Under the pieces are notes generated by a model, which ran no database searches, was not told the DNA's origin, and saw only the letters and a list, made by a program, of their open reading frames with translations. From NCBI RefSeq assembly GCF_000720635.1, contig NZ_JOCF01000057.1, positions 1-52,647 on the forward strand: a DNA stretch of 52,647 nt, in the 5' to 3' direction. The number at the start of each line of letters is the position of its first letter. Within the stretch, counting starts at the first letter, position 1. Shown piece by piece: positions 20,514 through 28,597 of this stretch. The position numbers and the translations under genes were made by a program. Source of the DNA: Streptomyces sp. NRRL WC-3742. GTDB taxonomy: Bacteria; Actinomycetota; Actinomycetes; Streptomycetales; Streptomycetaceae.

Positions 20514-20898
20514 GCGGCGGGGGCCGCGACTGCTGATCGTCCCCGCAGCCGACCGTTGCGTGAGCTGGGCGCTGCGCGCCGCCAACGGCCGGCCGCTCGG
20601 CGTGGGCGTGCGCACGTACCGCAGCGAGGACGAACTCGCCGAGGCGGTAAGGGAACTGATCATCGAACGGGCCGCGCTGCGCTGCTCGCTCGGCCAGTCC
20701 GAGGGGCGCCAGTGGGTGTGGGCCGCCTATATGCCCGTGCGCAGTACGCGGCGGGTCACCGGGGACGCCGTTCCCGTCGCCCGCAGCGCCCGGGGGTACC
20801 TGCGCAGGGACCAGTGCCAGGCGGGGGTGGAGGGGTTCCTGGCCGGACTGCAGTTCGTGGGACAGGAGTTGCGGCGCGGCGGGAACCGGCCCCTCTAG
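20503..20898 (+). CDS. Small DUF1508-like protein, coupled to the preceding gene
   Basis: A 131-residue protein. SWALRAANGRPLGVGVRTYR followed by SEDELAEAVREL has the layout of a DUF1508 unit (an aromatic strand, NGR turn, then a basic/acidic helix), and a second weaker copy (WVWAAYMPVRSTRRVTGDAV) follows. ATG 20503 lies inside the end of the preceding gene, indicating translational coupling; the two probably act together. It is not a confident family match, because the motif is degenerate. Confidence 0.6.
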   Translation: MAAERRGPRLLIVPAADRCVSWALRAANGRPLGVGVRTYRSEDELAEAVRELIIERAALRCSLGQSEGRQWVWAAYMPVRSTRRVTGDAVPVARSARGYLRRDQCQAGVEGFLAGLQFVGQELRRGGNRPL

Positions 20899-21231
20899 GC
20901 CCTGTCCTCGGCCGTCCGGCGCCGAACGTGCAGTTCCGGTGAAGCGCAGGTTTCCGGCAACACCCCGAGCAGCCACCTGGAGAAGAACGTCGACCGGTTT
21001 CGGAAGGTCGTCCACAGGTAGGTCACGTCCACGCTGACCAGTCACTAAACCTCGTCGAACCGATGAGTCGACATTCTTCGGTCACACTCCACCACCCTTC
21101 CGGCGCAACCCCCGGGCCGGACAGGATCGGCATCGCCGGAGGGGCCGCAGCAGACACGGCCCCCGGCTCGGAGCCCCCAACCCGGGCTCCGGTAACGCGA
21201 TGTACATCTCTCCCTTCGGAGGAAGAGGAAC
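20899..21231 (+). promoter_or_regulatory. Leader region of the first binding-protein gene
   Basis: A 333-base gap. It holds an inverted repeat GGTCA/TGACC (21021-21025 and 21035-21039), an AT-richer patch around 21040-21080 that may carry the promoter, and a stem-loop with 8-bp arms CGGAGCCC/GGGCTCCG (21169-21176 and 21184-21191) 40 bases before the start codon. I looked for GTTCA-type 11-base direct repeats (the Streptomyces PHO box) and saw none convincing. Confidence 0.35.
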
Positions 21232-22263
21232 ATGCGTAAGACCGCTGCCAAGCTGCTCACCGTCGCCGCCCTGGCGACCTCCCTCGCCACCGTCGTCAGC
21301 GGCACCGCCGTCGCCGACCCGTCGGTCACCCCCGCCTCCGTCGACATCGTGGGTGTCGGCTCGGACACGACCCAGGCGCTGCTGAACCAGCTCTCCACGG
21401 ACTACAACGCCTCCCTGCCGACGGGCTCCACCGCCCCGCACCTGTACAGCTGGGACGCGACCGGCACCTCGCCGATCACCCCGAAGACGGGCGCCTCCTC
21501 GATCGCCCGCCCGAACGGCTCCGGCGCCGGCATCAGCACCCTCAACAACACCACCAGCGCCACCGTGGACTTCGCCCGGTCCTCGCGCCCGGCCGGTGCC
21601 TCCGACCCGCACGGCCTGGCCTTCGTCCTGCTCGCCAAGGACGCGATCACCTGGTCCGCCAAGAGCGGTGGCAACGCCCCGGCGTCGCTGACCCAGGACC
21701 AGCTGACCAAGATCTACAACTGCACGTACACCAACTGGCAGCAGATCAGCTCCAGCCTGCCGAACGCCACCATCAAGCCGTACCTGCCGCAGGCCAACTC
21801 CGGCACGCGCCAGGTCTTCCTCGCCGCGATCAGCACCCCGACCCCGGGCACCTGCGTCACCACCGGCCCGCAGGAGAACGAGGGCACCGACGCCGCACTG
21901 AACGACGCGAACGCGGTCTTCCCGTACTCGATCGGTCACTACATCGGCCAGACCAACGGCCACTCCTCCGGCTCGGACGCGGTCGGTGTCCTGACCCTGC
22001 GCAACGTCGTGGTCGGCGGCACCTCCTACACCCCCGTCGTGAGTGGCCAGATCAACACGAGCCTGGTCGACACGGTCTTCGGCCGTGGCCTGTACGACGT
22101 CTTCCGCAACACCGAGTGGACCGCGACCGACACCCACGGCCAGGCCCTCCAGGCGATCTTCGGCTCCGACGGCTGGATCTGCAACGACTCCGTCGCCGCC
22201 GCGGACATCACCAGCTACGGCTTCCTGACCTCCGTCGCCTGTGGCGTCTCCTCCGTGAGCTGA
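21232..22263 (+). CDS. Exported PstS-like substrate-binding protein (no anchor)
   Basis: A 343-residue secreted binding protein. The signal peptide is MRKTAAKLLTVAALATSLAT with cleavage after SGTAVA. The mature protein starts VGVGSDTTQALLNQLSTDYN, contains ARPNGSGAG, VDFARSSRPAG, LAFVLLAKDAITW and PQANSGTRQVFL, the order of motifs found in PstS-type oxyanion-binding proteins. There is no lipobox Cys and no C-terminal helix, so it is soluble outside the membrane. GGAGGAAGAGGA precedes the ATG. It opens a locus with two further binding-protein-like genes and pstC/pstA/pstB. Phosphate is the default guess for the ligand, but the binding residues differ from canonical PstS. Confidence 0.82.
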   Translation: MRKTAAKLLTVAALATSLATVVSGTAVADPSVTPASVDIVGVGSDTTQALLNQLSTDYNASLPTGSTAPHLYSWDATGTSPITPKTGASSIARPNGSGAGISTLNNTTSATVDFARSSRPAGASDPHGLAFVLLAKDAITWSAKSGGNAPASLTQDQLTKIYNCTYTNWQQISSSLPNATIKPYLPQANSGTRQVFLAAISTPTPGTCVTTGPQENEGTDAALNDANAVFPYSIGHYIGQTNGHSSGSDAVGVLTLRNVVVGGTSYTPVVSGQINTSLVDTVFGRGLYDVFRNTEWTATDTHGQALQAIFGSDGWICNDSVAAADITSYGFLTSVACGVSSVS

Positions 22264-22279
22264 CCCACCCCGCACCATC

Positions 22280-22331
22280 CGACGGCCACGGGCTTCGCGC
22301 CCGTGGCCGTCGACCGGTCCCACGGACCGGT
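22280..22331. terminator. Two adjacent hairpins after the first binding-protein gene
   Basis: A 14-bp stem (22280-22293 with 22299-22312) is followed at once by an 8-bp stem (22313-22320 with 22324-22331, CAC loop). The first is terminator-like. The second lies 43 bases upstream of the next start and could act in that leader. Confidence 0.7.
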
Positions 22332-22374
22332 GTTCCACCACCGAAGCGAAACCTTCCTCTCCCAAGGAGCTCGC

Positions 22375-22962
22375 ATGTCCCGTATCACCGCCCGGTTCCT
22401 CGCCGGCGGCGTCGCGGTCGTTCTCGCCGCGACCGCCTTCAGCAGCGCGGCCGTGGCCGACACCGCTCCCGCCGCCCCCACCGGCAGCGCCGTGGTGACC
22501 GAGAGCAACGCCTTCCTCCAGTCGGCTGCCGCGAGCGGCGTGGTCATCGTTCCGCTGCCGAACGCCTCCGTCTCGTACGACGGCACCACCGGCCTGGCGA
22601 CGAGCCTTCCGGTGACCGGTGGCAGCATCAACCTCAAGTCGTACTACGGCAACGCCTCGCTCGACGGCAGCCTGCTCTTCGTCGACCTCCAGACCGGCAG
22701 GAGCGTGCTCTTCAAGCAGCTGGCGTTCAGCGCCGACCGCTGGCGGATCACCGGCGTGCCGGCCGACGGCACCGACCCGGTCTCGCTGCTCAAGCCGGGT
22801 GGCACCGTGGCCGCCTCCCAGAGCGGCACCACGCAGAACCTGACCGCCGACAACCTCACGGTGGACGCGAACGGGGCCAAGTACCTGGACGCCCAGCTCA
22901 ACACCACCTTCTTCACCGGGGGCCAGAAGGTCGGCTCCTTCACCTTCTCCTTCACCGGCTGA
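22375..22962 (+). CDS. Small secreted protein of unknown family
   Basis: A 195-residue exported protein. The signal peptide is MSRITARFLAGGVAVVLAAT with cleavage after SAAVA. The mature part is rich in short strands with Gly/Asn turns (LPNASVSYDGTTGLATSLPV, INLKSYYGNASLDGSLLFVD), suggesting a beta-sandwich. It has no Cys, lipobox, LPxTG-type motif or membrane anchor. AAGGAGC lies ahead of the ATG. It sits between two binding-protein genes of the Pst-type locus and may be an accessory subunit. I do not recognise the family. Confidence 0.72.
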   Translation: MSRITARFLAGGVAVVLAATAFSSAAVADTAPAAPTGSAVVTESNAFLQSAAASGVVIVPLPNASVSYDGTTGLATSLPVTGGSINLKSYYGNASLDGSLLFVDLQTGRSVLFKQLAFSADRWRITGVPADGTDPVSLLKPGGTVAASQSGTTQNLTADNLTVDANGAKYLDAQLNTTFFTGGQKVGSFTFSFTG

Positions 22963-22984
22963 CACTCGGCCGGGAGGTGAGCGT

Positions 22985-23013
22985 CGGGCCCGCGCGGATC
23001 GGGCGCGGGCCCG
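22985..23013. terminator. Hairpin terminator
   Basis: An 11-bp stem (22985-22995 with 23003-23013), loop GGATCGG, 22 bases after the stop of the small secreted protein and just before repeat copy A. Confidence 0.7.
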
Positions 23014-23030
23014 CACGTCTGACGGTGAGA

Positions 23031-23118
23031 CAACTCGGCGACGGAGTCACCGCGTTGGGGCGTCGTACATGCGGGCGACCGGATCCGGCCACCTGCGGCT
23101 GGCCGAATGGCTGCGTAC
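23031..23118 (+). repeat. 88-bp structured leader element, copy A
   Basis: This segment matches 25952-26039 without gaps at 71 of 88 positions (81%). The 3' hairpin CGGCCA/TGGCCG (23086-23091 with 23100-23105) is kept in both copies, with the same 8-base loop length but two changed loop bases. The first hairpin is weaker here (ACTC/GAGT) than in copy B. It ends 79 bases before the start codon of the 858-residue gene, directly after a terminator, so it probably lies in that gene's promoter or 5' leader. Confidence 0.7.
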
Positions 23119-23197
23119 TGGAACCGTCGGCCGCTCGCTGCCCGATCCCCCTGCGCCGCGTGTCTCGGCGGCGCTTCGTAGCACGGAGGTACCCGCC

Positions 23198-25774
23198 ATG
23201 AGAATCCGACTGCCCGACCGGAGATCTCCGGGCCGGTGGCGCAAGCGTCTGCCGGCCTTCGCCGTGGTGTGGGCGGTGGTGGTGGCGATCGGCGTGGCGC
23301 CGATCGGCCTGGGCGCCGTGACACCTGCGCTGGCGGCCGGGTCCTCCGTCACGAAGCAGGGCCCCCTGGTCTGGCTCCCCAAGGAGAAGAAGTTCGGGGA
23401 CACGAACGGGAGCGTCACCGTCGCGCAGACCCAGAACCTGGTCAACCAGATGGTGCACGTCAGCTGGACAGGGTTCACCCCGACGTCGAGCAAGGCCGGA
23501 GCGCCCTGGACGGCCGGCCCGGACACCGGAGTCAACGCCTACTACCAGGTGCGGGTGTACCAGTGCCGGGGCACCGACCCCAAGATCACCGACTGCTACG
23601 GCAGCACGCTGTACAACGCGGACGCCGCGGCGGGCTTCCAGCAGGTGAGGCCGCAGCCCGGTACGACGTTCCCGGACTTCCCGGACAACCACGCGCTGGC
23701 CGTGACGGGAGCGGACGGCTCGGGCTTCGCCGACATCCAGCTCCTCACCGCGGCGGAGAGCCCCTCCCTGAACTGTGACGACAAGCATCCGTGCTCGCTC
23801 GTGGTGGAGCCCAACTACGGCGGCAACGCGCTGGGCACCAAGAACAAGGGTGTCGTCAAGTGCGAGGACCACCGGTTCGACGCCACCGACTACTCCGTGG
23901 GTTCCGACAGCATCCTCCAGGGGGGCGTCAACCAGACGACGCAGTTCCAGACCAGCGAGCAGTGCGCGTGGAACCTGAAGGTCGTGGTGCCCCTGGCGTT
24001 CTCGCCCACCCCGACGAACTGCCCGGCCTCGACGCCGGCGTTCTCGGCGGCGGGTCTGGAGCCCGCCAAGCGGGCGATGGACCAGTGGCAGACGGGCCTG
24101 TGCCAGGCCGGCGACCCGATGCTGGTCACCTACGGCTACGCGAACGGTGACCAGGCATCGCGGGCGGAGTTCCTCGCGGGGAGGAAGGACCTGGTGCTCA
24201 CCGCCCGGCCGGACGGGCAGTCGCCACCGCCCAAGCCGTACGTCTACGCGCCGATCGTCTCGTCGGGCATCTCCGTGGTGTTCGTCGTGGACGCCGACCA
24301 GTCGGGACCGCAGATCAGGGACATGAAGCTCAACGCCCGGCTGGTGGCGAAGCTGCTGACCCAGTCCTACAACGCGAGGACCGACGTCCCCTCGGTCAAG
24401 GGCAACCCGAGCTGCATCTTCGACGACCCGGAGTTCCAGAAGCTGAACCCCCAGCCCTTCAACGGCAAGGGCGCGTGGCCGACGGGCTGTGATTCGAGCC
24501 AGACCACCCCGACCGTGTACGGCGGGATCTCGGACCTGACGTACCAGTTGACCTCGTGGATCGCCTCCGACCCGGACGCGGTGCGGTTCCTGGACGGGGA
24601 GTACGACCCCTGGGGCATGCACGTGGACAGCTACTACCTGCGCCCGGCGTTCTCCGGGTATCCGGTCGACTCGTTCATCCGGCAGGACGGCTCCGGATTC
24701 CCCGACAACCCCAACCCGGCCTTCCAGACCTACAAGCAGTTCGAGTGGAACCCGATCTCGACCGGGATCAAGGACGCGGTGCGGAAGCTCCTGCAGAACC
24801 GGTCGAGTTGCGTGAGCACCGACGACAACGGGAAGGGCGGTCACGACCCGTGCCCGCCGCTGCCGATCGGGCACCGGACCCTGTTCGCCGTCATGGACTC
24901 GGCCCAGGCGAAGGCGTTCGCGCTGCCCGAGGCGCAGCTGCTGAACGCGGCGGGCGGCTTCGTCTCCCCCGACGTCCCGGGCTTCCAGTCGGCGGTGGCC
25001 GACATGACCGTGGACCCGGCGACGGGGATGCAGTCCCTGCCGTACGGCGCCCCGGACACGGCCTACTCGCGCGACCAGAAGGCGTACCCGCTGACCACCG
25101 TCGACTACGCGATGCTGCCGACCAAGGGCCTGTCGTCCGACAAGGTCACGGCGATGACGAGGTACATGCGGACGATCACCACCGGTGGCCAGGTCTACGG
25201 CTTCGAGCCGGGTCACCTCCCGCCCGGGTTCCTCGCCCTGACGGGTGCTCAGCACACCCAGGCGAACGACGCCATCGGGCACCTGGAGGCCCAGGACAGC
25301 AAGCTGCCCGGCAACCAGGCCGCCCCGCCGAACCCGCCGGCTCCCGGCGGTGACGGCGGTTCGGGCTCGGGCGGGTCGTCCGGGGGCAATCCGGCCACGC
25401 AGGCCGGGGACACCACAGGGTCCGTCTCCGGCGGGACCACCGGTGACCTTTCCGCCGCCGGTGTCGCCGGTGGTGCGGGTGGCGCGGCTGCCGCTGCCGC
25501 TGCCGCCGGTGGCGCGGGCGCCGCGGCCACGGGCGGCAAGGCGGCCGGCCCGACCTCGCCCGGCAAGGCGATCTCGGCGGCGCCGGTCGCGGCCGGCACT
25601 CCCGCGGCGGACCGTTCGGGCTCGGCCCGGCTGCTGCTGCCGGTGGCGCTGATCGGGGGCCTGGTGCTGCTGGTCGGGGGTCCGGCGGCGCTCTTCCTCG
25701 GGGGTACGCCCGCCGGGGAGAGGGCGGTCAACGGGGTGCGCCAGGTCTGGTCGAGGGTGATCCGACGCCCGTAG
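23198..25774 (+). CDS. Large exported PstS-like protein with Gly/Ala linker and C-terminal membrane anchor
   Basis: An 858-residue protein. The N-terminal signal is RLPAFAVVWAVVVAIGVAPI with cleavage near TPALAA. An N-terminal beta-rich part (VHVSWTGFTP; YYQVRVYQCRGTDP) contains several Cys likely paired outside the cell. A divergent PstS-like domain spans about 280-690 (GLEPAKRAMDQWQTGLCQ; YAPIVSSGISVVFVVDADQS; LNARLVAKLLTQSYN). A Gly/Ala/Ser-rich linker of about 100 residues leads to one membrane helix (LLLPVALIGGLVLLVGGPAA, about 811-833) with a basic tail (RQVWSRVIRRP). It should therefore be tethered to the outer face of the membrane. ATG 23198 follows GGAGG; the frame to 23069 runs into repeat A and is rejected. 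Confidence 0.82.
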   Translation: MRIRLPDRRSPGRWRKRLPAFAVVWAVVVAIGVAPIGLGAVTPALAAGSSVTKQGPLVWLPKEKKFGDTNGSVTVAQTQNLVNQMVHVSWTGFTPTSSKAGAPWTAGPDTGVNAYYQVRVYQCRGTDPKITDCYGSTLYNADAAAGFQQVRPQPGTTFPDFPDNHALAVTGADGSGFADIQLLTAAESPSLNCDDKHPCSLVVEPNYGGNALGTKNKGVVKCEDHRFDATDYSVGSDSILQGGVNQTTQFQTSEQCAWNLKVVVPLAFSPTPTNCPASTPAFSAAGLEPAKRAMDQWQTGLCQAGDPMLVTYGYANGDQASRAEFLAGRKDLVLTARPDGQSPPPKPYVYAPIVSSGISVVFVVDADQSGPQIRDMKLNARLVAKLLTQSYNARTDVPSVKGNPSCIFDDPEFQKLNPQPFNGKGAWPTGCDSSQTTPTVYGGISDLTYQLTSWIASDPDAVRFLDGEYDPWGMHVDSYYLRPAFSGYPVDSFIRQDGSGFPDNPNPAFQTYKQFEWNPISTGIKDAVRKLLQNRSSCVSTDDNGKGGHDPCPPLPIGHRTLFAVMDSAQAKAFALPEAQLLNAAGGFVSPDVPGFQSAVADMTVDPATGMQSLPYGAPDTAYSRDQKAYPLTTVDYAMLPTKGLSSDKVTAMTRYMRTITTGGQVYGFEPGHLPPGFLALTGAQHTQANDAIGHLEAQDSKLPGNQAAPPNPPAPGGDGGSGSGGSSGGNPATQAGDTTGSVSGGTTGDLSAAGVAGGAGGAAAAAAAAGGAGAAATGGKAAGPTSPGKAISAAPVAAGTPAADRSGSARLLLPVALIGGLVLLVGGPAALFLGGTPAGERAVNGVRQVWSRVIRRP

Positions 25775-25808
25775 CGCAGGACCGTACGCACCGACCCACC
25801 ACCGCCTG

Positions 25809-25848
25809 ACGACCCGGCGGGGCCGCCGTTCCGGCCCCGCCGGGTCGT
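25809..25848. terminator. Hairpin terminator
   Basis: A perfect 17-bp stem (25809-25825 with 25832-25848) with a 6-base loop, 34 bases after the 858-residue gene. It separates that gene from pstC and immediately precedes repeat copy B. Confidence 0.85.
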
Positions 25849-25951
25849 TGTCCTGTCGAATCGTCAGGTTCGTTATGAGACAAGGCGGTTGAGTGGCCCA
25901 GCGATGCGTTTGAACATGCCCGAGGCATGTCATGCCTGCTGCTGGAGTTCC

Positions 25952-26039
25952 CAACTCCGCTACGGAGTTTCCGCGTTGGGTTCTCGTACACACTGGCGAC
26001 CCGGTCCGGCCACCTCAGGCTGGCCGAATGGGTACGCAC
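25952..26039 (+). repeat. 88-bp structured leader element, copy B
   Basis: This copy has three clean hairpins in or beside it: AGGCAT/ATGCCT (25923-25928 with 25932-25937), AACTCCG/CGGAGTT with a CTA loop (25953-25959 with 25963-25969), and CGGCCA/TGGCCG (26007-26012 with 26021-26026). It lies 104 bases ahead of pstC, after the terminator at 25809. The 369-base gap from 25775 to 26143 contains nothing else clear. The open frames crossing the element on either strand look like chance reading. Confidence 0.7.
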
Positions 26040-26143
26040 CCGCATCGCCGCTACGCGCGGAGCTTCACCCGTACGGCACCGAAGCGCACCCGCCCCCGTA
26101 CCGAGCGCACCCTGCACCCGCCCCCGAGCCCGGAGAGCAGACC

Positions 26144-27178
26144 ATGACAGCCGCCGCGCAGCCAGCGGCACCGTACGGCGGGTCGGCGCCAGGCCGCCCC
26201 GGCGACGGGCCGGACCAGGACGTCCCCCGCACGATCATCGTCTCCGCCACGCCCGGGGACCGGGTGTTCCGCGGGGTGCTGCGCCTGGCCGGCCTGTCCG
26301 TGTTCGCGATCATGGGCCTGATCGCGTTCTTCCTGCTCCTGCGCGGTGCCGACGCGGTCCGCGCGAGCGGCTGGTCGTTCCTGACCGAGCAGCGGTGGCA
26401 GATCGCGGCCCACAACTTCGGCATCGCCGCCGTCCTGCCGGACGGTGTGCTGATCGCCGTCATCGCGCTGGTGATCGCCGTCCCGGTGGCGCTCTGCACG
26501 GCGGTCTTCATCTCGGAGTACGCGCCCGTGCGGCTGCGGGCCGTGCTGATCTCGCTGGTCGACCTGATGGCGGCGATCCCCAGCATCATCTACGGCCTGT
26601 GGGGGCTGTTCTTCCTCCAGCCCCGGATCGTCGGCTTCAGCCGCTGGCTCTCCGACCACCTCGGCGGCGTGATCCCCTTCCTGAGGGTGCGCACCGGTGG
26701 TGTCGCCTCGTCCTACACCTCGTCCACGTTCATCGCCGGCGTGGTCGTCTCGCTGATGATCATCCCGATCATCGCCTCGCTCAGCCGGGAGGTGTTCTCC
26801 CAGGCCCCGCAGGGCGAGCGGGAGGGCGCGTACGCGCTGGGCTCGACCCGCTGGGGGATGGTGCGCTCGGTGGTGCTGCCCTTCGGCAAGGGCGGCGTGA
26901 TCGGCGCGGTGATGCTGGGCTTCGGCCGCGCGATGGGCGAGACCATCGCCGTCGCGCTGATCATCTCGCCGCACTTCGAGGTCATCACGCACGTCCTCGA
27001 GAACGGTGCCAACTCGATCTCCTCGCTCATCGCGCTGCGGTTCGGCGAGTCGGACAAGCTCTCGCTCTCCGCGCTGATGGCGGCCGGTCTGGTGCTGTTC
27101 GCGCTGACCCTGCTGGTCAACGTGGCGGCCGGATTCGTGATCAACCGGTCCCGGTCCGGGGCCTCCACCGCGGACTGA
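26144..27178 (+). CDS. pstC: Pst-type ABC transporter permease
   Basis: A 344-residue inner-membrane permease with about six helices. Visible signatures are the first helix FAIMGLIAFFLLLRGADAVR, VPVALCTAVFISEYAP, DLMAAIPSIIYGLWGLFFL, and the cytoplasmic EAA-type loop ALGSTRWGMVRSVVLPFGKG, which contacts the ATPase, then GFGRAMGETIAVALIIS. These match PstC, which forms the channel with PstA. The start at 26144 has GGAG upstream. It leads an operon of pstC, pstA, a pstS-like gene, the sortase-fold gene and pstB. Confidence 0.93.
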   Translation: MTAAAQPAAPYGGSAPGRPGDGPDQDVPRTIIVSATPGDRVFRGVLRLAGLSVFAIMGLIAFFLLLRGADAVRASGWSFLTEQRWQIAAHNFGIAAVLPDGVLIAVIALVIAVPVALCTAVFISEYAPVRLRAVLISLVDLMAAIPSIIYGLWGLFFLQPRIVGFSRWLSDHLGGVIPFLRVRTGGVASSYTSSTFIAGVVVSLMIIPIIASLSREVFSQAPQGEREGAYALGSTRWGMVRSVVLPFGKGGVIGAVMLGFGRAMGETIAVALIISPHFEVITHVLENGANSISSLIALRFGESDKLSLSALMAAGLVLFALTLLVNVAAGFVINRSRSGASTAD

Positions 27179-27192
27179 GGCGGAGCACCGAC

Positions 27193-27225
27193 ATGACCAA
27201 CTCTCCGGAAGGGACGACCCGATGA
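27193..27225 (+). CDS. Possible 10-residue leader peptide overlapping the pstA start
   Basis: ATG 27193 begins a frame encoding MTNSPEGTTR whose TGA overlaps the pstA ATG as ATGA. GGCGGAG lies about 8 bases upstream. This geometry would let ribosomes finishing the short frame restart on pstA. It is too short to judge by coding statistics and could be chance. Confidence 0.3.
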   Translation: MTNSPEGTTR

Positions 27226-28559
27226 CCACGCTCGACCTGCCCCCGGCCGCCGCGGCCGAGCCCCCCGGCCCGGTCGGCGCGGCCGGCGCGAACGCCTCGA
27301 ACGCCTCGAGCGCCGCGAACGCCGCCGAGGCGCCGTCGCGGCCCGAGACCAAGGTGCGGCTCGGCGGCGTCACCCGCGAGGACGTCTTCACCGTGGTCGG
27401 CGCGGCGGTCGGCTCGCTGGCGCTGGACTGGACGCTCTTCGAGCGCGTTCTGCCGTTCAGCGGCGTCTTCGGCTTCCTGGTCTGCTGGTACCTGCTGTTC
27501 CTGGCGGGCTACTTCATGCTGGGCCGCCTCCAGTGGGGCTCGCTCGTGGTGCGCGACCGGCTGGTGTCGGTGGTGGCCTGGAGCTCCGGCCTGCTGGTGG
27601 TCGGGCTGATCGCCGACCAGGTCGGCTACGTGTCGGCGCGTGGCTGGGAGGCGGCCCAGCACCTCAACTTCTTCACCGAGTCGATGGAGCACACCGCCTC
27701 GCTCTCCCCGATCACCTCCGGCGGTGCGCTCAACGCGGTCGTCGGGACGCTGGAGCAGATCGGCCTGGCCACGCTGTTCTCCGTCCCGCTGGGCATCGCG
27801 GCGGCCGTCTTCATGTCCGAGGTCGGCGGTCGGATGGCCCGGCCCGTCCGGACCCTGGTCGAGGCGATGACCGCGCTGCCGTCCATCGTGGCCGGTCTGT
27901 TCGTCCTCGGTGTCTTCATCCTCACTTTCGGCGGGGAGAAGAGCGGCTTCGCGGCCTCGATCGCGCTCACCGTGATGATGATGCCGATCGTCACCAGGGC
28001 GGCCGAGGTGGTCATCCGGCTGGTGCCGGGGACGCTGCGCGAAGCCTCGTACGCGCTCGGGGCCAGCCAGTGGCGCACGGTGTGGAACGTGGTGCTGCCC
28101 ACGGCCAGGCCCGGTCTGGTGACGGCGGTGGTGCTCGGCATGGCGCGCGGCATCGGCGAGACCTCGCCGGTCCTGCTGACCTCGGGCTTCAGCCCGCTGA
28201 TGAACGCCGACCCGTTCAACGACCAGCAGGTGTCGCTGCCGCTCTACATCTGGAACTACGTCAAGTCGCCGCACCAGCCGATGGTGGCGCGCGCCTTCGC
28301 GGCCGCGATGACGTTGATGATCATGGTGTTGATCCTCTTCGTCACGGCCCGCGTGCTCGGTGGCCGCAAGCCGGGAGAACTGACCCGGCGCCAGAAGCGG
28401 CGCATCGACCGGGAGGCCCGGCGGGTCGAGTCCTCGGTGCGCTCCCGGTCGGCGGCCACCACTCGCCCGGCGGCCGTCAGGACCGCCCCCGCCCCCGCCT
28501 CCGCCTCCGCCCTCACCTCGGCCCCCGGCACGTCCGTCCCGTTGCCCGGGAGCAGCTGA
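27222..28559 (+). CDS. pstA: Pst-type ABC transporter permease
   Basis: A 445-residue permease, partner of PstC. An Ala/Asn-rich N-terminal extension of about 45 residues and a Pro/Ala/Ser tail of about 60 residues flank the membrane core. The core shows TLFSVPLGIAAAVFMSEVGG, EAMTALPSIVAGLFVLGVFI, the EAA-type loop ALGASQWRTVWNVVLPTARP, and GMARGIGETSPVLLTSGF, all PstA-like. Extra N-terminal helices (FLVCWYLLFLAGYFMLG; VVAWSSGLLVVGLIADQVG) make it longer than E. coli PstA (296 residues). GGAAGGGA precedes the ATG. Confidence 0.92.
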   Translation: MTTLDLPPAAAAEPPGPVGAAGANASNASSAANAAEAPSRPETKVRLGGVTREDVFTVVGAAVGSLALDWTLFERVLPFSGVFGFLVCWYLLFLAGYFMLGRLQWGSLVVRDRLVSVVAWSSGLLVVGLIADQVGYVSARGWEAAQHLNFFTESMEHTASLSPITSGGALNAVVGTLEQIGLATLFSVPLGIAAAVFMSEVGGRMARPVRTLVEAMTALPSIVAGLFVLGVFILTFGGEKSGFAASIALTVMMMPIVTRAAEVVIRLVPGTLREASYALGASQWRTVWNVVLPTARPGLVTAVVLGMARGIGETSPVLLTSGFSPLMNADPFNDQQVSLPLYIWNYVKSPHQPMVARAFAAAMTLMIMVLILFVTARVLGGRKPGELTRRQKRRIDREARRVESSVRSRSAATTRPAAVRTAPAPASASALTSAPGTSVPLPGSS

Positions 28560-28597
28560 TGAACCAGCCAACCACCCCCCGTACTCAAGGAGTTCCC

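Noticed and set aside
20985..21060. PHO-box candidates (GGTCAC words) before the first binding-protein gene
   Set aside because: Spacing is not 11 bases and GTTCA is absent; recorded only as an inverted repeat.
22952..25993. A 1013-codon minus-strand frame opposite the large binding-protein gene
   Set aside because: No motif and shadow composition; its ends run through repeats A and B, which is why similar peptides appear at both ends.
25860..26040. Insertion-sequence remnant or TnpB-like guide RNA around repeat B
   Set aside because: No transposase or TnpB reading, no terminal inverted repeats or target duplication visible; kept as a structured repeat of unknown nature.
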